The notes under the pieces: generated by a model | Told to the model about the DNA's origin: nothing | Seen by the model: only the letters and a program-made list of their open reading frames with translations | Databases searched by the model: none | Shown: positions 16,996 through 23,916 of the stretch, piece after piece | Numbering within the stretch: position 1 is the stretch's first letter | How the letters are laid out: each line of letters begins with the position of its first letter | Program-made: the position numbers and the translations under genes | Source of the DNA: a virus | Reading direction: 5' to 3' (one strand) | Virus record (IMG/VR): IMGVR_UViG_3300021964_000215 | Span: 1 to 35,882 of that record | DNA length: 35,882 nucleotides

Positions 16996-17238
16996 ATGAG
17001 CACAAAAGATGAATTAGAAAGAATATTTCCAGAGGAAAAACAAATCGGTGGGAAACACTATAAGATGAAAATTCAACCCTGGACTTTTATTAGAGAGAAC
17101 GATCTTAATCCTTTTCAAGCTAACGTCATTAAATATGCGGTGAGATACGAAAAGAAAAATGGTATTGAAGATTTAAATAAAATTATTCATTACTGTGAAT
17201 TAGAAATTGCACATATGAGAAAGACCTGGGATAAATGA
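16996..17238 (+). CDS. DUF3310 family protein
   Basis: An 80-residue protein matching DUF3310: KQIGGKHYKMKIQPWTFI (15-32), NPFQANVIKYAVRYEKKNG (38-56), IEDLNKIIHYCELEI (57-71). Proteins of this family are common in phage replication and nucleotide-metabolism blocks, and their function is not established. AAAGGAGAG stands just before the ATG, and the stop overlaps the DNA polymerase start (ATGA), so the two are coupled. Confidence 0.87.
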   Translation: MSTKDELERIFPEEKQIGGKHYKMKIQPWTFIRENDLNPFQANVIKYAVRYEKKNGIEDLNKIIHYCELEIAHMRKTWDK

Positions 17239-19097
17239 GAACTATACAAGAGCCATTATTCGTCCCACAAACTGAGTGGGTCATGCCTGATGAACTAAAA
17301 GATTTATCACACTACGATGAGATTGCGATAGATTTAGAGACCTGTGATCCAAACTTAAAGGAACTTGGATCGGGGAACGTGGTTGGTCGTGGACACATTG
17401 CAGGAATTGCAATTGCGGTAGAAGGTTGGAAAGGATATTTTCCTATTGGTCATTTTCAAGGTGGTAATTTAGACAAGAACTTAGTTAAGAATTGGTTACA
17501 AGATATTTGTAAACGAGAAGATAAAACATTTATCTTTCACAATGCCATGTATGATGTGTGTTGGTTAAGAAGTTTTGGTATTGAGATTAAAGGTAAGATT
17601 GTGGATACCATGATTGCGGCATCATTAATTAATGAAAACAGATTAAGTTACCGATTAGATTCTTTGGCAAAAGAATATTGCCGTATCGGTAAAGATGAAA
17701 AAGTATTACAAGCTGCAGCAAAAGAATATGGTTTAGATGCGAAAGCAGAAATGTGGAAGATGCCTGCAATGTTTGTAGGTCAGTATGCAGAGCGAGATGC
17801 AGAATCAACTTTAAAGTTATGGCAAGTATTGCAAAGAGAAATTTATGCGCAAGAACTTACACATATTTTTGATCTTGAAACAAAATTATTTCCATGTCTT
17901 GTTGAAATGAGATTCAAAGGTGTACCTGTAGATTTAGAAAAAGCGGATAAAATTAAAAAACATTTAGAATCTGAAGAAAAGAAAATACTTAATAAAATCA
18001 AACACTTAACAGGTATTGATGTAGAAATTTGGGCTGCTGCATCCATTGCAAAAGTTTTTAACAAATTAAATCTACCTTACGACAAAACAGAAAAAACAGA
18101 TAAACCTAGTTTTACAAAAAACTTTTTACAAAACCATCCTAACGAAACTGCAAAAGCAATTGCTGATGCAAGAGAGTTAAACAAAGCACACACAACTTTT
18201 ATTGATACCATTACTAAACATGCAGTGAATGGAAGAATTCATGCCGACATCAATCAAATAAGATCTGATGATGGTGGAACGGTGACAGGAAGATTTTCTA
18301 TGTCCAATCCAAACTTACAACAAATTCCTGCACGACATAAAGATTTAGGACCCATGATACGATCTATATTTATACCTGAAAAAGATTGTGTATGGGGAAG
18401 CTTTGACTACTCACAACAAGAACCAAGAATCCTGGTGCACTATGCGAAGCTACAAAAGTTAGATGGTGTTGATACGATTGTCGATGCCTACCGAGCGGGG
18501 AACGCGGACTTCCACCAAGCGGTTGCAGATCTTGCTGGCATTGAACGTAAACAAGCCAAGACGATTAATTTAGGTTTGATGTATGGCATGGGTAAAAATA
18601 AATTGATGGCCGAACTAGGATTATTAAAAGAAGAAGCAGAAAAACTTATTCAACAATATCATAAAAGAGCTCCATTTGTTAAACAGCTCATGGATAGTGT
18701 ATCGCGGAAAGCGAATGATGCAGGTAAGATTAGAACTCTTTTAGGTAGAGCATGTCATTTTGAACTATGGCAACCTGTTCAGTTTGGTATTCATAAACCT
18801 TTATCTTTAGAACTGGCTAGAAAAGAATATGGAGAACCTTTAAAAAGAGCATTTACATACAAAGCTTTGAATAGACTTATTCAAGGATCAGCAGCGGATA
18901 TGACTAAAAAATGTATGGTGGATTTATATGAAAACGGTATAATACCTCATATTCAAATTCATGATGAGGTTGATATCTCTGTTGAGTCTGATAAAAAGGC
19001 GGCCCAGATAATTGAGATCATGGAATCTGCGATTGAATTGTCTGTTCCAAATAAAGTTGATTATGAAAAAGGTGCTAATTGGGGAGATATAAAATGA
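17235..19097 (+). CDS. polA: Family A DNA polymerase (DNA polymerase I) with 3'-5' exonuclease
   Basis: A 620-residue replicative polymerase. The proofreading domain shows IDLET (Asp33, Glu35), FHNAMYD (Asn103, Asp107) and YAERD (Tyr184, Asp188). Polymerase motif A is DYSQQEPR (391-398), motif B is RKQAKTINLGLMYG (438-451) and motif C is HDE (576-578). No 5'-nuclease domain is present, as usual for phage enzymes. The residue equivalent to E. coli Phe762 is Leu446. Published work on virioplankton relates this position to enzyme speed and fidelity and to phage lifestyle, with Leu often proposed for temperate or slow phages. Motif A has Gln-Glu-Pro where E. coli has Ile-Glu-Leu. The start overlaps the DUF3310 stop. 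Confidence 0.96.
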   Translation: MRTIQEPLFVPQTEWVMPDELKDLSHYDEIAIDLETCDPNLKELGSGNVVGRGHIAGIAIAVEGWKGYFPIGHFQGGNLDKNLVKNWLQDICKREDKTFIFHNAMYDVCWLRSFGIEIKGKIVDTMIAASLINENRLSYRLDSLAKEYCRIGKDEKVLQAAAKEYGLDAKAEMWKMPAMFVGQYAERDAESTLKLWQVLQREIYAQELTHIFDLETKLFPCLVEMRFKGVPVDLEKADKIKKHLESEEKKILNKIKHLTGIDVEIWAAASIAKVFNKLNLPYDKTEKTDKPSFTKNFLQNHPNETAKAIADARELNKAHTTFIDTITKHAVNGRIHADINQIRSDDGGTVTGRFSMSNPNLQQIPARHKDLGPMIRSIFIPEKDCVWGSFDYSQQEPRILVHYAKLQKLDGVDTIVDAYRAGNADFHQAVADLAGIERKQAKTINLGLMYGMGKNKLMAELGLLKEEAEKLIQQYHKRAPFVKQLMDSVSRKANDAGKIRTLLGRACHFELWQPVQFGIHKPLSLELARKEYGEPLKRAFTYKALNRLIQGSAADMTKKCMVDLYENGIIPHIQIHDEVDISVESDKKAAQIIEIMESAIELSVPNKVDYEKGANWGDIK

Positions 19098-19107
19098 TAG
19101 GAGACAA

Positions 19108-19752
19108 ATGGCATACCTTAACGCGAACATTCCACCCATTTATTGCAAGGTTAAAACCGAGTATCTTTATGATATGGACCTTTCTAAAAGAGGTGAAGAA
19201 GACTGTGTCATCTTTGGTATTGCAAGTATATCAGGACGCGCCTTATTATTTCACATCATGCTCCCGAATGGTGCGGTCTACTATCGCCTGCCTATCTCAG
19301 CTTTTTTCCAAAAACATCTTCAAAGAGCCGAAGTGCCTGATATGTCGGTCGACTTCTTACAGTTGTGGAACTGTTTTAGTTATTATCCTAGCGTTCATTG
19401 CTTTGATTTTTTAGGTGGCATCCACGGCAAGTTTCGTGGTAAAGATAAAAAGTTTTATGAAGGGCAATATCTTTTTACTATTGACTGGGCTCATCCAGAG
19501 ACTAATATACTCAACACAGAGCATTCTGAGATCCCTCAAGAGCATAAGTGTGCACATATACTGGCTCTTGCTAACGGCAATTATGCGGCTCAGCCTAATA
19601 ATCGCATTCTTTGGCACGTTAATAGTTATACTACTGATACATCTTGGCCAGACTATAAGGTCCAAAACACCTATTGGGAAGTGGAGGGGCCTGATTGGAT
19701 AACAGAAGACTCTGATAAAATGTTTTACGACGTGGAGGATAAAAATGGATAG
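19108..19752 (+). CDS. Conserved marine-phage hypothetical protein
   Basis: A 214-residue protein with AGGAGA upstream of the ATG. The first 65 residues (IPPIYCKVKTEYLYD, then VIFGIASISGRALLFHIMLPNGAVYYRLP) form a beta-rich domain I associate with unnamed proteins of marine phages. The rest is rich in His, Trp and Tyr, which may coordinate metal (for example HSEIPQEHKCAH). It directly follows the polymerase and overlaps the next gene by 8 bases. No enzymatic motif is certain; a DNA-metabolism role is suggested only by position. Confidence 0.8.
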   Translation: MAYLNANIPPIYCKVKTEYLYDMDLSKRGEEDCVIFGIASISGRALLFHIMLPNGAVYYRLPISAFFQKHLQRAEVPDMSVDFLQLWNCFSYYPSVHCFDFLGGIHGKFRGKDKKFYEGQYLFTIDWAHPETNILNTEHSEIPQEHKCAHILALANGNYAAQPNNRILWHVNSYTTDTSWPDYKVQNTYWEVEGPDWITEDSDKMFYDVEDKNG

Positions 19753-19951
19753 TAAAGATTTTATTAAAATGATTAAAGAAAAAGTTTCTGAAACCAGTAA
19801 GAAAGCTTTATCTGTATATTCTTATAAACAAAGACAAAGTCGACCAAGAGTTGCAAAAGATATTTTAAGAGAACCAGAAGGTGCTAAGACTTCTAATTGT
19901 GTGACTAACGATTGTACTCACGATTGGGGTGGCGATGAAAATCAGCGATAG
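19745..19951 (+). CDS. Small basic hypothetical protein
   Basis: A 68-residue protein: a Lys-rich helix (about 4-25), a basic segment with SYKQRQSRPRVAKDILREP, and a C-terminal CVTNDCTHD cluster that might bind a metal. GTGGAGGA precedes the ATG. It overlaps its neighbours by 8 bases upstream and 17 bases downstream. Function unknown. Confidence 0.65.
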   Translation: MDSKDFIKMIKEKVSETSKKALSVYSYKQRQSRPRVAKDILREPEGAKTSNCVTNDCTHDWGGDENQR

Positions 19952-20312
19952 CACGTCTGTGGCATTGCCACTTAAAAATTTAATATCTTTAATTGTAGCC
20001 GTAGCTGCAGGACTATGGTTTGCCTTTACTGTTATTGAAAGACTTAATAATCTTGAAACTAAAAATCAATTGTTTGAAAAAGATTTACTAGAAGCATCAG
20101 TTCAAAAACCCATAGACCAAGAACAATTTATGTTAATTGAATATATGACGAAACAAATAGAAAAACACGCAAAACAATTAGAAGATAATGTTCATACAGG
20201 TGTGATGTTAAAACAATATGAAAAAGAAATAGAAAAACTTAAAAAAGATGTAGAAAAATTAAAGGATGCGACAAGAGATATTAAATTTGCAAATGGTAAT
20301 GGAAAACATTAA
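19935..20312 (+). CDS. Membrane-anchored coiled-coil protein (spanin/holin-type candidate)
   Basis: A 125-residue protein with a short N-terminal cytoplasmic part, a transmembrane helix (about residues 12-33, LKNLISLIVAVAAGLWFAF) and a long coiled coil (about 35-115). This N-in, single-span, helical-ectodomain layout is that of an i-spanin or of a membrane-tethered scaffold. It is far from the lysis cassette, so spanin function is only one possibility. I chose the ATG at 19935 over 19929 because it is better spaced from GGGGTGG. The stop overlaps the next start by TAATG. Confidence 0.65.
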   Translation: MKISDSTSVALPLKNLISLIVAVAAGLWFAFTVIERLNNLETKNQLFEKDLLEASVQKPIDQEQFMLIEYMTKQIEKHAKQLEDNVHTGVMLKQYEKEIEKLKKDVEKLKDATRDIKFANGNGKH

Positions 20313-20533
20313 TGATCAAACTCGTTATTGCATTAAGTCTATTTTTAGACGGTAATCTTACAGAATATAGAATTCAAAATTCTATGTCTGATTGTTTAAA
20401 AAGTAAGAGAATAGCTACAAGAAATATGAATATGGATAATAAACAATTTGTATGTGGAGAAGTTAAAGCCGTTATTGATAAAAATGTTGATGGTAGCGAA
20501 AGTATAAGAAAAATTATTATAGAATCTAAATAA
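20312..20533 (+). CDS. Small protein with N-terminal hydrophobic segment and two Cys
   Basis: A 73-residue protein with a short hydrophobic N-terminus (IKLVIALSLFL) that could act as a weak signal sequence. It has two cysteines (Cys28 and Cys48) that could form a disulphide outside the cytoplasm. It is translationally coupled to the membrane coiled-coil protein before it, so the pair may work together in the envelope. No lipobox is seen. Function unknown. Confidence 0.6.
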   Translation: MIKLVIALSLFLDGNLTEYRIQNSMSDCLKSKRIATRNMNMDNKQFVCGEVKAVIDKNVDGSESIRKIIIESK

Positions 20534-20535
20534 TC

Positions 20536-20610
20536 ATGCCTTTAAACTGTGGATCTTTTCAAGAATATGATTATAACTGTGAGTATGAAGAATGCGAATG
20601 GCGCCAATGA
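20536..20610 (+). CDS. 24-residue acidic Cys-containing microprotein
   Basis: A tiny frame starting two bases after the preceding stop and ending on the next start (ATGA). It has three cysteines and many Glu and Tyr residues (NCGSFQEYDYNCEYEECEWR). Position in an unbroken chain of coupled genes is the main support. Function unknown. Confidence 0.4.
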   Translation: MPLNCGSFQEYDYNCEYEECEWRQ

Positions 20611-20849
20611 TTGATGATAAATTTTTAGATAACATTGATACTGTTCATGGGCATTGTCCTGAGTGTGGTGAAGAGACAATTTTAATTGCAATTGTAACCG
20701 ATTACTACCGTTGCACTTCATGTGGAGAAGATACAAGACAATATGTTAATGGAAGCATTAAATATTTAAAATTAACTGAGGAAGATCAAAAATGGCTAAA
20801 AAAGCAAAAGGATTCGGCGTCGACAACTACATCAAAAGAAAAAAAATAA
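20607..20849 (+). CDS. Zinc-ribbon protein
   Basis: An 80-residue protein with a zinc ribbon, CPEC (residues about 16-19) and CTSC (36-39), joined by a beta hairpin, then a Lys-rich helix and Ser/Thr tail. Such ribbons bind nucleic acids or RNA polymerase. I chose the ATG at 20607 because it overlaps the stop of the microgene before it; starts at 20592 or 20598 are possible. Its 3' end overlaps the basic microgene by 58 bases. Confidence 0.72.
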   Translation: MIDDKFLDNIDTVHGHCPECGEETILIAIVTDYYRCTSCGEDTRQYVNGSIKYLKLTEEDQKWLKKQKDSASTTTSKEKK

Positions 20850-20926
20850 AGCGCCCAGGACGACATTCTAAATCACCTAATAAATCTTACACAAAGAAAG
20901 CTAGTGTTGGACAAGGTAGACCTTAA
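20792..20926 (+). CDS. 44-residue strongly basic protein
   Basis: This frame encodes a highly basic peptide (MAKKAKGFGVDNYIKRKKIK, then RPGRHSKSPNKSY and GQGRP at the end). The RPGRH and SPNKSY segments feel familiar from short marine-phage proteins, but I cannot cite a family. It overlaps the zinc-ribbon gene by 58 bases in another frame. The composition suits nucleic-acid or ribosome binding. It is below common length cut-offs and easily missed. Confidence 0.6.
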   Translation: MAKKAKGFGVDNYIKRKKIKRPGRHSKSPNKSYTKKASVGQGRP

Positions 20927-21179
20927 AACACGATTGGGAAGAAAAACCAACGGATCCACTTTGATGCGTTGGATGTTTTTTACTTCTGCTGTTGTTTCTT
21001 GTTTTATTTTAACGTCTTTTAAATTACCGATCTATCAAGCTATCGGATGGGGTCTCAGCGGGATATCTTGCCTCGGATGGGTCTTGATTGCCATAGAAGA
21101 TAAGGACGTGCCTCGGTGTCTCATGGAGATGATGTACGCGGGGTTTGCTTTCTGGGGCCTCATCAACTGGCTTCGGTAA
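20904..21179 (+). CDS. Small integral membrane protein
   Basis: A 91-residue protein if the GTG at 20904 is used, or 71 residues from the ATG at 20964. Neither has a good ribosome site. Three hydrophobic helices can be drawn (about residues 23-39, 45-62 and 75-90). The tail DVPRCLMEMMYAGFAFWGLI resembles small phage membrane proteins. Its last 156 bases lie antisense to the C-terminal part of the gene at 21024-21374. Function unknown; membrane modification is plausible. Confidence 0.55.
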   Translation: MLDKVDLKTRLGRKTNGSTLMRWMFFTSAVVSCFILTSFKLPIYQAIGWGLSGISCLGWVLIAIEDKDVPRCLMEMMYAGFAFWGLINWLR

Positions 21180-21374
21180 TATACATTCTACTTTGTAAGC
21201 AAGTCTATGTTTATTAACGGTATCTTTATCCATTTTACCTAACCAATCTTGTCCAAGGTCATATGCAATTCTTTGACAATCATAAAATGTTTTTATAGGC
21301 TTTGGAAACTGCATGGTTTCTCCACAGTAATTATCCGCAATAGAACATATTTGTATTAATAATATCCAGCCCAT
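21024..21374 (-). CDS. Small exported-type protein, antisense to the neighbouring membrane gene
   Basis: A 116-residue frame on the - strand. A short hydrophobic N-terminus (MGWILLIQICSIA) is followed by Cys17, Cys33 and Cys63, spaced as in small disulphide-bonded exported proteins of marine phages. The Pro/His-rich C-terminal 50 residues coincide with the antisense overlap and may not be under selection. If real, it is the only - strand gene in this stretch and must have its own promoter in 21375-21500. Confidence 0.45.
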   Translation of the reverse strand: MGWILLIQICSIADNYCGETMQFPKPIKTFYDCQRIAYDLGQDWLGKMDKDTVNKHRLAYKVECILPKPVDEAPESKPRVHHLHETPRHVLIFYGNQDPSEARYPAETPSDSLIDR

Positions 21375-21408
21375 TGATTAAGTATATATGAATTGATACA
21401 TAAGTCTA

Positions 21409-21434
21409 CTCGCCCTGAAAGAAATCAGGACGAG
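21409..21434. other. Imperfect hairpin in the 21375-21540 gap
   Basis: CTCGCCCTGA and TCAGGACGAG form a 10-bp stem around AAGAAA. The single non-Watson-Crick pair is A-C in + strand RNA but G-U in - strand RNA, so it folds best in a - strand transcript. It could be the leader of the - strand gene at 21374. No U-tract follows on either strand. Confidence 0.45.
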
Positions 21435-21495
21435 CAAACAAAAGGTGTGAGAAGAGACTTCAACTCATACACGAAAAATTATTTTTTGCAACCCC

Positions 21496-21525
21496 TTGTT
21501 TTTATACTAGACATTCCCATATGTT
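21496..21525 (+). promoter_or_regulatory. Possible promoter with TCCCATAT half-site
   Basis: TTGTTT (21496-21501) and TATGTT (21520-21525) are 18 bases apart. The -10 region overlaps ATTCCCATATG, which resembles the right half of the palindromes at 26934-26966 and the sequence at 29059-29067. It would drive the string of small genes from 21541. Matches to consensus are weak. Confidence 0.35.
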
Positions 21526-21540
21526 CTGTTACAAGAAAGT

Positions 21541-21699
21541 ATGAGAGAGAAATATCAATGTCCAGAATGTAGTAAGAAAGCCATGATAAAGCTCCAGTTA
21601 TTAGAGCGTTGGTGGTGCAAATCTTGCGATGCTGAGATTGATGTTGATCAAACCATAAAACAATGGGCCTTAAATGGCTATAACAGAAAGGATAGTTAA
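21541..21699 (+). CDS. 52-residue zinc-ribbon protein
   Basis: A small protein with CPEC (residues 7-10) and CKSC (26-29), a classic four-cysteine zinc ribbon, and a short acidic and helical tail. It begins a new + strand run after a 165-base gap, and its stop abuts the next ATG. Small zinc ribbons of phages often bind host RNA polymerase or DNA; no specific role can be assigned. Confidence 0.65.
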   Translation: MREKYQCPECSKKAMIKLQLLERWWCKSCDAEIDVDQTIKQWALNGYNRKDS

Positions 21700-21855
21700 A
21701 TGAAAATAAACTTAAACAACATAGAAATTGATAAACGCTCTGAATTATCTGCGTATGTGACGATAGGTGATTGGGTAGTTTATCTTGATAACTCAACAGG
21801 TGAACATATTATTGACGCCTGGACGGAAGGAGAAGAAAATGGCAGATCCAAATAA
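21700..21855 (+). CDS. 51-residue hypothetical protein
   Basis: It starts immediately after the zinc-ribbon stop and overlaps the next gene by 17 bases. It is acidic and beta-rich (AYVTIGDWVVYLDNSTGEHI). No motif is recognised. Support comes from the tight packing on both sides. Confidence 0.5.
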   Translation: MKINLNNIEIDKRSELSAYVTIGDWVVYLDNSTGEHIIDAWTEGEENGRSK

Positions 21856-22012
21856 ATTTAAATCCGTATCTGTGCCAATTAAAACTTACAAGATGTTAAC
21901 CTTCTTGGCTAAGGGACAACTGGCAGATGCAGATTTAACGATATCTAAAGCAATTGAAGTTTTGGCAACAAAACAAGCTAAGGATAAAGGATACAAAAAT
22001 GGTAAAGCATAG
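21839..22012 (+). CDS. Ribbon-helix-helix-like small DNA-binding protein (candidate regulator)
   Basis: A 57-residue protein starting after a strong AAGGAGAAGA site. NKFKSVSVPIKTYKMLTFLA (5-24) would be the strand and first helix, and LTISKAIEVLATKQ (32-45) the second helix of an Arc/MetJ-type fold. Such proteins bind palindromic operators as dimers, so it is a candidate for the TGGGA palindromes near 26.9-28.5 kb, but nothing links them directly. The longer frame from 21785 is an upstream extension without a ribosome site. Confidence 0.6.
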   Translation: MADPNKFKSVSVPIKTYKMLTFLAKGQLADADLTISKAIEVLATKQAKDKGYKNGKA

Positions 22013-22169
22013 GGCTATCTGTTCGAGTTGTAAGGGCAATGGATTTATCTACTTGTCTGACTCATCGTGGACCGAGGTTAAACAATGCGAAACCTGCAAC
22101 AGTGAAGGAGAGATTGATGTCAAAGAACCGACAATCGAGGAACTTGAACAAGCGTCAAGACTTCAGTAA
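21999..22169 (+). CDS. 56-residue DnaJ-type zinc-finger protein
   Basis: It carries CSSCKGNGFI (residues 8-17) and CETCNSEGEI (30-39), matching two CxxCxGxG-like knuckles of the DnaJ central zinc domain, then an acidic helix. It overlaps the previous gene by 14 bases and the next by 53. Likely a zinc-dependent protein- or nucleic-acid-binding module; role unknown. Confidence 0.65.
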   Translation: MVKHRAICSSCKGNGFIYLSDSSWTEVKQCETCNSEGEIDVKEPTIEELEQASRLQ

Positions 22170-22260
22170 AAAAGATATAGGAGGATATTACTTCGATGGT
22201 AAAAAGTCTTACACGATTTATATTAAAGAAAATCGATCATATATGTTGCAAGATAAGTAA
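22117..22260 (+). CDS. 47-residue basic hypothetical protein
   Basis: The ATG at 22117 follows GAAGGAGAGA, a good ribosome site inside the preceding gene. The product is basic at the N-terminus (MSKNRQSRNLNKRQDFSKKD) and beta-like at the C-terminus (GGYYFDGKKSYTIYIKE). No family recognised. The longer frame from 22039 is a shadow of the zinc-finger gene. Confidence 0.5.
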   Translation: MSKNRQSRNLNKRQDFSKKDIGGYYFDGKKSYTIYIKENRSYMLQDK

Positions 22261-22295
22261 CTGGTGTTGGAAAAAACTTTACGCAAAACGTGACC

Positions 22296-22583
22296 ATGAC
22301 CACTACAAACAAAAGTAGAAAAGGTATTATTGCCGAACTTCAAGCGGCTGCACATTTTGCAGAACAAGGTTTTCATGTGGCTAAATCATTGGACCCACAA
22401 TGTCCATTTGATTTAGTCATTACCGATAAAAAAGGCAACTGTTGCTTAATTGATGTTAAGTCAAAAAGTATAAGAAAAACAGACACTTATCAAAATAAAG
22501 CAGGGGATGTGATTAATCGCACGCCTAATAAAAAACAAAAAGCTATGGGAGTTGAAATTTACATCCATGACGAAACGAAATAA
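22296..22583 (+). CDS. PD-(D/E)XK nuclease-like protein (resolvase-type)
   Basis: A 95-residue protein with the core of a PD-(D/E)XK nuclease: KGIIAELQAAAHFAEQGFHV (helix), SLDPQCPFDLVI containing the first Asp, and NCCLIDVKSKSIRK with the D-x-K pair. Similar small proteins act as Holliday-junction resolvases or homing-type endonucleases. The ATG at 22296 is preferred over GTG at 22290. It is overlapped by the next gene by 17 bases and lies two genes before the exonuclease, consistent with a recombination pair. Confidence 0.75.
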   Translation: MTTTNKSRKGIIAELQAAAHFAEQGFHVAKSLDPQCPFDLVITDKKGNCCLIDVKSKSIRKTDTYQNKAGDVINRTPNKKQKAMGVEIYIHDETK

Positions 22584-22737
22584 ATATGCTAAAGAACTTT
22601 GGGAAGATAAACGTTATATGAAAAAAGTGTGTCCAAATAAAAAAGAACGAAAAGAATATGAAAAAGTTTTAAAACGTATGGACAAGGAATACGAAGAAGT
22701 GATGAGAGGATATATACAACAATATGAAAAGGATTAA
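22567..22737 (+). CDS. 56-residue charged helical protein
   Basis: It is Lys/Glu-rich and likely all helical (KKERKEYEKVLKRMDKEYEE). It overlaps both nucleases (17 bases upstream, 14 downstream), so expression is probably coupled to theirs. It might be a small partner of one of them. No family recognised. Confidence 0.5.
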   Translation: MTKRNKYAKELWEDKRYMKKVCPNKKERKEYEKVLKRMDKEYEEVMRGYIQQYEKD

Positions 22738-23398
22738 TAAATATGTTTACCCTGGAACTGTTCGAGAATCTATTGAGGGAAAGAGGCATTATTCGGTTGG
22801 ACAAGAAAAACTTCCTAGTGTCACCACGATTCTTCAAGCAACTCAGCCAGAGGAAAAAAAACAAGCTCTTCAAAGATGGAAGCAGCGTGTTGGTGATGCA
22901 GCAGCCGATGCTATCAAAAATAAGGCAGCAAACCGTGGAACGACTATGCATAAACTTATCGAGAAACATATTCTCGGCGAAGGGTATGCAGATCTTACAG
23001 ACACAGGGGTTGAGGCCACACGAATGGCAAACACGATTATTGAGAAAGGTTTATCCAAATGGGATGCGTGGTACGGCACTGAGGTCACTCAATATTACCC
23101 AGGGCTGTATGCAGGTCAAGGTGACCTGGTCGGAGTTCATGGAGGCGTTGATGCAATCGGAGACTTTAAGCAAAGTAACAAACCCAAAGTTAAAGATTGG
23201 ATTGAAGATTACCTCTTACAATTATCGGCCTACGCTATGGCTCACGATCAAGTCTACGGAACCAAAATAGAAAAGGGGGTCATTATGATGTGTACCCCAG
23301 ATTGCTATTATCAAGAATTCATTATCGAAGGTAGTGAACTTAAAAAACACAAACATAACTGGTTAAGGAGAGTCGATGAATACTATAAAAAAAAGTAG
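22724..23398 (+). CDS. PD-(D/E)XK exonuclease (Cas4/RecB/MGME1-like)
   Basis: A 224-residue nuclease. LPSVTTILQAT (30-40) and NRGTTMHKLIEKHI (71-84, with the motif His) lie in the N-terminal half. YAGQGDLVGVHGG and AIGDFKQSNKPK (near 147-159) supply the catalytic Asp and D-x-K. DYLLQLSAYAMAH contains the Q-x-x-x-Y motif of RecB-family nucleases. Phage enzymes of this type degrade or trim DNA in recombination and genome maturation. It belongs to the string of small genes after the polymerase and overlaps the next gene by 23 bases. Confidence 0.88.
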   Translation: MKRINKYVYPGTVRESIEGKRHYSVGQEKLPSVTTILQATQPEEKKQALQRWKQRVGDAAADAIKNKAANRGTTMHKLIEKHILGEGYADLTDTGVEATRMANTIIEKGLSKWDAWYGTEVTQYYPGLYAGQGDLVGVHGGVDAIGDFKQSNKPKVKDWIEDYLLQLSAYAMAHDQVYGTKIEKGVIMMCTPDCYYQEFIIEGSELKKHKHNWLRRVDEYYKKK

Positions 23399-23561
23399 AC
23401 CTGCAAATTTTGCTCAGGACATGAAGGATTTGGACAATATAGCCAATGCTTATAATACTTGTTCAGATGGGTTCAGGGATACATGGAAACAAAAGTGGTA
23501 CGAGATGGTTGAAGTAATCGCTAAACGTGTACAGACTGTGGATAAGTCAAGGAGGTATTAA
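23376..23561 (+). CDS. 61-residue hypothetical protein
   Basis: AAGGAGAG lies 4-5 bases before the ATG, inside the exonuclease 3' end. The product is helical and has an aromatic segment (GFRDTWKQKWYEMVEVI). The stop shares a base with the next start (TAATG). Unknown function. Confidence 0.6.
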   Translation: MNTIKKSRPANFAQDMKDLDNIANAYNTCSDGFRDTWKQKWYEMVEVIAKRVQTVDKSRRY

Positions 23562-23788
23562 TGTACGTTAAACATTTACAAGAATATTTAGATAAATTTA
23601 CGGATGGTAAGAAAGGTAATGCTGTATCTAACGCTCAGATCTTCATTGAGACCGAATCAGGGCACTTGGAGACCATTCGTAGGATAGAAGTTCAAGAATC
23701 GAATTTGATTGGCACACAGTCCGTCAGAGTCGTTTTAAAGAGTGAGAATATGGATAAACTGGTTTCACCTACCTTTAAACAAACGTAA
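23561..23788 (+). CDS. 75-residue hypothetical protein
   Basis: A strong AAGGAGG site precedes the ATG. The protein looks like a small alpha/beta domain (a helix at 3-14, then strands such as AQIFIETESGHLETIRRIEV). Its stop overlaps the next start (TAATG). No family recognised; the gene closes the + strand run that starts at 21541, apart from a tiny membrane frame. Confidence 0.62.
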   Translation: MYVKHLQEYLDKFTDGKKGNAVSNAQIFIETESGHLETIRRIEVQESNLIGTQSVRVVLKSENMDKLVSPTFKQT

Positions 23789-23859
23789 TGAACGAAGATT
23801 TTATTATACATTTAGCATTTGCGGCACTCGCAATAGCTGTGTTGTGGTGGAAATATTAA
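23788..23859 (+). CDS. 23-residue membrane microprotein
   Basis: The frame starts on the preceding stop and encodes a single hydrophobic helix (IIHLAFAALAIAVLWWKY). It is the third such TAATG-coupled mini membrane frame in this window, after 9576-9683 and 15261-15341. Function unknown. Confidence 0.42.
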   Translation: MNEDFIIHLAFAALAIAVLWWKY

Positions 23860-23916
23860 CGTTCCGCGCACCATGGTGTGATAAATATGCAACACTGTTG
23901 CCGAAATACAACACAT

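Noticed and set aside
22743-23270. 175-residue + strand frame
   Set aside because: It is a different-frame shadow of the RecB/Cas4-like exonuclease gene, whose motifs are clear.
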